A stretch of DNA of 64,000 bases from CAVQEK01 sp964596645 (GTDB lineage: Bacteria > Bacteroidota > Bacteroidia > Cytophagales > Cyclobacteriaceae), in the NCBI GenBank assembly GCA_964596645.1, contig CAZQVB010000025.1, forward strand, positions 1 through 64,000, written 5' to 3'. The notes below the pieces were generated by a model. It worked only from the letters and a program-made list of their open reading frames with translations. It had not been told where the DNA came from and did no database searches. This document shows positions 60,676 through 64,000 of the stretch, in pieces. The position numbers were made by a program, and so were the translations under genes. Positions within the stretch are counted from its first letter, which is position 1; each line of letters opens with the position of its first letter.

Positions 60676-63600
60676 TTATCGGGTTTCTTCTTCCAATTTT
60701 TGAAACTCCTCCCGTGACGATACCAGTGCATCATATTCCTCTTGTGAGGTCACGATCATTTTTTGGTATCTTCTCATACCAGAGCCTGCCGGAATCAAAT
60801 GCCCAACGATCACGTTTTCTTTCAAGCCAATCAGCTTATCCGATTTTCCACGTATAGAGGCTTCGCTCAATACTTTGGTGGTTTCCTGGAATGATGCCGC
60901 TGATATGAAACTTTCTGTACCTAAAGACGCTTGTGTGATACCCTGCAGATTGGGTTTAGAAACTGCTGCCTGAGCATCTCGCACTTCTACCGGCTTCAAA
61001 TCCCTACGTTTCAGGCTGGAATTTTCATCGCGCAGCCTGCGGCCCGAAATGATTTGACCTGCCTTGAGTGTTTCAGAATCCTTGGAATCGACCACTACTT
61101 TCTTATCCAGTATATTGTCGTTTTCCTCACGGAACAACCACTTATCCACAACCTGGCCTTGCAGAAAGCTCGTATCGCCCGGATCTACAATCTCCACCTT
61201 CTGCATCATCTGACGCACTATGGTTTCGATGTGCTTATCGTTTATTTTAACACCCTGCAGACGATACACCTCCTGAATTTCATTCACCAGGTACTCCTGA
61301 ACAGCCGTAGGACCTTTGATGGAAAGTATGTCGGCAGGAGTGATGGCGCCATCTGACAGCGGCATGCCTGCTTTGATAAAGTCATTGTCCTGAACCAAAA
61401 TATGCTTAGTAAGCGGAACCAGATAGCGCTTTTTCACACCGTCTTTCGACTCTACGAATATCTCACGATTTCCACGTTTGATGCCGCCGTAGCTCACCAC
61501 ACCGTCGATCTCGCTCACCACTGCCGGGTTGGAAGGGTTACGAGCCTCGAAAAGCTCAGTCACCCTGGGCAAACCACCGGTGATATCGCGCGACTTACCC
61601 ATGGTTCGCGGTATTTTGGCCAATACCTGACCGGCCTTTATTTCATCACCATCCTGTACTGAAAGGTGGGCGCCTACCGGAATGTTGTAGGTATACACAT
61701 CCTTCTTGCCATGGACGATTACCGCAGGGTTCTTTGTTTTATCACGCGATTCTACAATCACCTTCTCGCGGTGTCCCGTTTGTTCGTCAGATATTTCACG
61801 ATAAGTGATGTTTTCTTCTATCGCTTCAAACTCAATCTTACCCTGGAACTCTGATAATATCACGGCGTTGTAGGGATCCCAGTAGCACAGCTCCTGGTCC
61901 TTTTCTACCGATTCACCCTCTTTCACTTTGAGGAATGCACCATACGGCACGTGATTGTTGATAAGCACCTTCTTAGTCTTTGGATCTACGATCTTGATTT
62001 CACCCGACCGGCCCATCACTACAATCACTGCATCGCCATCGGCATTGGTGGTTTTGATCGATCTGAGATCTTCAAACTCAATGACGCCGGCAAATTTTGC
62101 TTTTATACGTGCCTCTACGGCTATGTTGGATGCAGTACCCCCTACGTGGAAAGTACGCAATGTGAGCTGTGTGCCCGGTTCGCCAATAGACTGTGCGGCA
62201 ATGACACCGACGGACTCACCATTTTGCACCATGCGCCCAGAAGCCAGGTTTCTACCATAGCAACGCGAGCATACACCTTGGTGGGTTTCGCAGGTAAGTA
62301 CAGAGCGGATTTCTACTTCTTCTATACTGGTCACCTCTATTTGTCGCGCTACCTCTTCTGTGATTTCAGTGTTGGCAGGCACAATCAACTCTTCAGTGAG
62401 CGGATCGAAAACATCGTGAACCGTGACGCGTCCGAGAATTCTTTCTGTAAGGGGCTCTACAATGTCTTCATTGTCTTTGAGCGCAGTGACTACAATACCT
62501 CTGAGTGTGCCGCAATCTTCTTCGTTTACGACTACATCTTGAGCTACGTCCACAAGCCTACGTGTTAAATAGCCGGCATCGGCCGTTTTCAACGCAGTAT
62601 CGGCAAGTCCTTTTCGCGCACCGTGTGTAGAGATAAAGTACTCGATTACATCCAGCCCTTCTTTAAAGTTGGACAGAATGGGGTTTTCGATGATTTCGCC
62701 CACAGAACCCAAGATGTTTTTCTGCGGTTTGGCCATCAGTCCGCGCATACCACCCAGCTGCCTGATCTGCTCGCGCGATCCACGTGCACCGGAGTGCATC
62801 ATCATGTATATAGGATTGAATCCGTCTTGCTCCTCTTCCAGCTGCTTCATCAGCGTGCTGGTAATTTGAGAATTTACACGTGTCCAGATATCGATCACCT
62901 GATTGTAGCGCTCATTGTCTGTAATGAGTCCCATCAGGTAGTTATTCCAAACTTCTTCTACCTCGCGCTTCGCTTCATCGATTAAGGCATTTTTAGAACT
63001 TGGAATCAAAATATCGCTGAGGCCGATGGACAAACCACCGATGTACGCCTCACGGAAGCCAAGTTCTTTTATGTCGTCAAGAAAATGCGCTGTTCTGGAC
63101 ATGCCGGATATTTTGAATATATCCGAGATAATCCGTTGTAGCTTTTTCTTGGTAAGCAGCTCGTTTACAAAGCCAACCTCTTCCGGTACCCACTGGTTGA
63201 AGATTACTCTGCCAGCTACTGTCTCTATAATTTGGCTTTCAAGAACACCTTCTTCGTTTCTAGTATTTACCCTAACCTTAATATAGGCCTGCTTGGAAAC
63301 CACGCCTTCGTTGAGGGCTACAATTACTTCTTCCGGTGAGTAAAAAGTCATTCCCTCACCTTTGCTGCCTTTGCGACCTTTGGTGACGTAATACAATCCT
63401 AGCACCATGTCTTGTGAAGGCACAGCGATGGGAGCGCCATTGGCGGGGTTCAGAATGTTGTGCGAAGACAACATCAGCAGCGAGGCCTCCAAAATGGCTT
63501 CGTGGCCAAGTGGCACGTGAACAGCCATCTGGTCGCCATCGAAGTCTGCATTGAAGGCGGTACAAGTAAGCGGGTGCAGCTGTATGGCTTTTCCTTCTAT

Positions 63601-64000
63601 CAATTTGGGCTGGAAAGCCTGGATTCCCAGCCTGTGCAACGTTGGTGCACGGTTGAGCATCACGGGGTGTCCTTTGAGCACGTTTTCCAGAATATCCCAA
63701 ATCACAGGATCTTTTCTGTCCACAATTTTCTTAGCCGACTTCACCGTTTTTACTATGCCGCGCTCTATAAGCTTTCTAATGATAAACGGCTTGAAAAGCT
63801 CGGCAGCCATAGCTTTAGGCAAGCCGCATTCGTGCATTTTCAACTCTGGCCCTACTACAATCACCGAACGGCCTGAATAGTCTACACGCTTACCGAGCAG
63901 GTTCTGACGGAACCTACCCTGCTTTCCTTTCAGCATATCGCTCAGCGATTTCAACGCGCGGTTTCCGTCGGAGCGCACTGCATTCACCTTCCTCGAATTG
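60676..64000 (-). CDS. rpoC: DNA-directed RNA polymerase subunit beta' (5' partial)
   Basis: Catalytic subunit of RNA polymerase. The window holds about the last 1107 residues; the frame stays open to the right edge, so roughly the first 320 residues, including the N-terminal zinc site, lie outside. The GTG at 63987 is not the start. The catalytic NADFDGDQMAVH is present (window residues 146-157 from that GTG), as are the second zinc site (DCGTLRG and CETHQGVCSRCYG) and the QSIGEPGTQLTLRTFHVGGT trigger-loop segment. The C-terminus ends normally before the DUF3467 gene. Confidence 0.98.
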   Translation of the reverse strand, partial: NSRKVNAVRSDGNRALKSLSDMLKGKQGRFRQNLLGKRVDYSGRSVIVVGPELKMHECGLPKAMAAELFKPFIIRKLIERGIVKTVKSAKKIVDRKDPVIWDILENVLKGHPVMLNRAPTLHRLGIQAFQPKLIEGKAIQLHPLTCTAFNADFDGDQMAVHVPLGHEAILEASLLMLSSHNILNPANGAPIAVPSQDMVLGLYYVTKGRKGSKGEGMTFYSPEEVIVALNEGVVSKQAYIKVRVNTRNEEGVLESQIIETVAGRVIFNQWVPEEVGFVNELLTKKKLQRIISDIFKISGMSRTAHFLDDIKELGFREAYIGGLSIGLSDILIPSSKNALIDEAKREVEEVWNNYLMGLITDNERYNQVIDIWTRVNSQITSTLMKQLEEEQDGFNPIYMMMHSGARGSREQIRQLGGMRGLMAKPQKNILGSVGEIIENPILSNFKEGLDVIEYFISTHGARKGLADTALKTADAGYLTRRLVDVAQDVVVNEEDCGTLRGIVVTALKDNEDIVEPLTERILGRVTVHDVFDPLTEELIVPANTEITEEVARQIEVTSIEEVEIRSVLTCETHQGVCSRCYGRNLASGRMVQNGESVGVIAAQSIGEPGTQLTLRTFHVGGTASNIAVEARIKAKFAGVIEFEDLRSIKTTNADGDAVIVVMGRSGEIKIVDPKTKKVLINNHVPYGAFLKVKEGESVEKDQELCYWDPYNAVILSEFQGKIEFEAIEENITYREISDEQTGHREKVIVESRDKTKNPAVIVHGKKDVYTYNIPVGAHLSVQDGDEIKAGQVLAKIPRTMGKSRDITGGLPRVTELFEARNPSNPAVVSEIDGVVSYGGIKRGNREIFVESKDGVKKRYLVPLTKHILVQDNDFIKAGMPLSDGAITPADILSIKGPTAVQEYLVNEIQEVYRLQGVKINDKHIETIVRQMMQKVEIVDPGDTSFLQGQVVDKWLFREENDNILDKKVVVDSKDSETLKAGQIISGRRLRDENSSLKRRDLKPVEVRDAQAAVSKPNLQGITQASLGTESFISAASFQETTKVLSEASIRGKSDKLIGLKENVIVGHLIPAGSGMRRYQKMIVTSQEEYDALVSSREEFQKLEEETR

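Noticed and set aside
1..64000. CRISPR arrays, insertion sequences, prophage, tRNA or rRNA genes
   Set aside because: No regularly spaced repeats, transposase or integrase frames, or RNA gene landmarks were seen on either strand.

Overview
The window is a 64 kb piece of chromosome from a member of the Bacteroidota, most likely a Cytophagales-type bacterium. The evidence is a SusC/SusD pair, OmpA-, GIN/DUF2807- and DUF6452/DUF6048-type envelope proteins, a BshC bacillithiol enzyme, a zinc-free L36, an L17 with a long charged tail, and promoters of the Bacteroidota type (TTTG, about 19 bp, TAnnTTTG). Base composition looks even and near 50% GC, and no insertion sequence, prophage, CRISPR array, tRNA or rRNA was seen. 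A run of 10 N inside thrC shows a draft assembly. The first gene and the last gene (rpoC) are cut by the window edges.

Layout. 1-4.9 kb (+): a membrane Fe-S/CCG redox pair, a small conserved protein and a PorE-like OmpA lipoprotein. 5.1-12.3 kb (-): a four-gene nutrient-uptake locus (SusC, SusD, HExxH metallohydrolase lipoprotein, DUF4302 lipoprotein). 12.6-18.9 kb: a cystathionine gamma-synthase-family enzyme, a GIN-domain protein, a VWA membrane protein, fabG and lpdA. 19.2-20.9 kb (-): DUF72 overlapping a stand-alone LigD polymerase. 21.4-28.1 kb (+): aconitase, a small HepT-like protein, and the four-gene set cpATP-grasp / alpha-E / Anbu / transglutaminase. 28.2-33.8 kb: a GIN lipoprotein, gapped thrC, and fused isobutyryl-CoA mutase icmF. 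34-40.5 kb: mnmD, 5-formyl-THF cyclo-ligase, bshC, rimO, DUF6452 and DUF6048 genes, a small outer-membrane protein and an FtsB/DivIC-like protein. 40.6-64 kb (-): eno, carA, then the alpha, spc and S10 ribosomal clusters (rplQ back to rplC), rpsJ-fusA-rpsG-rpsL, a DUF3467 gene and rpoC.

How it fits together. Read in transcription order, the right third runs rpoC - DUF3467 - rpsL - rpsG - fusA - rpsJ - [terminator + new promoter] - rplC ... rplQ - [terminator] - carA - eno - [terminator] - ftsB-like - outer-membrane protein. Two promoters here share the same 14-bp core. RimO and its substrate S12 (target Asp89) are both encoded in the window. The least understood parts are the Anbu/ATP-grasp/alpha-E/transglutaminase system with a HepT-like gene just upstream, the Sus locus of unknown substrate, the LigD-Pol/DUF72 pair, dispersed intergenic repeats, and a perfect 15-bp hairpin inside the DUF3467 coding sequence between rpoC and rpsL.
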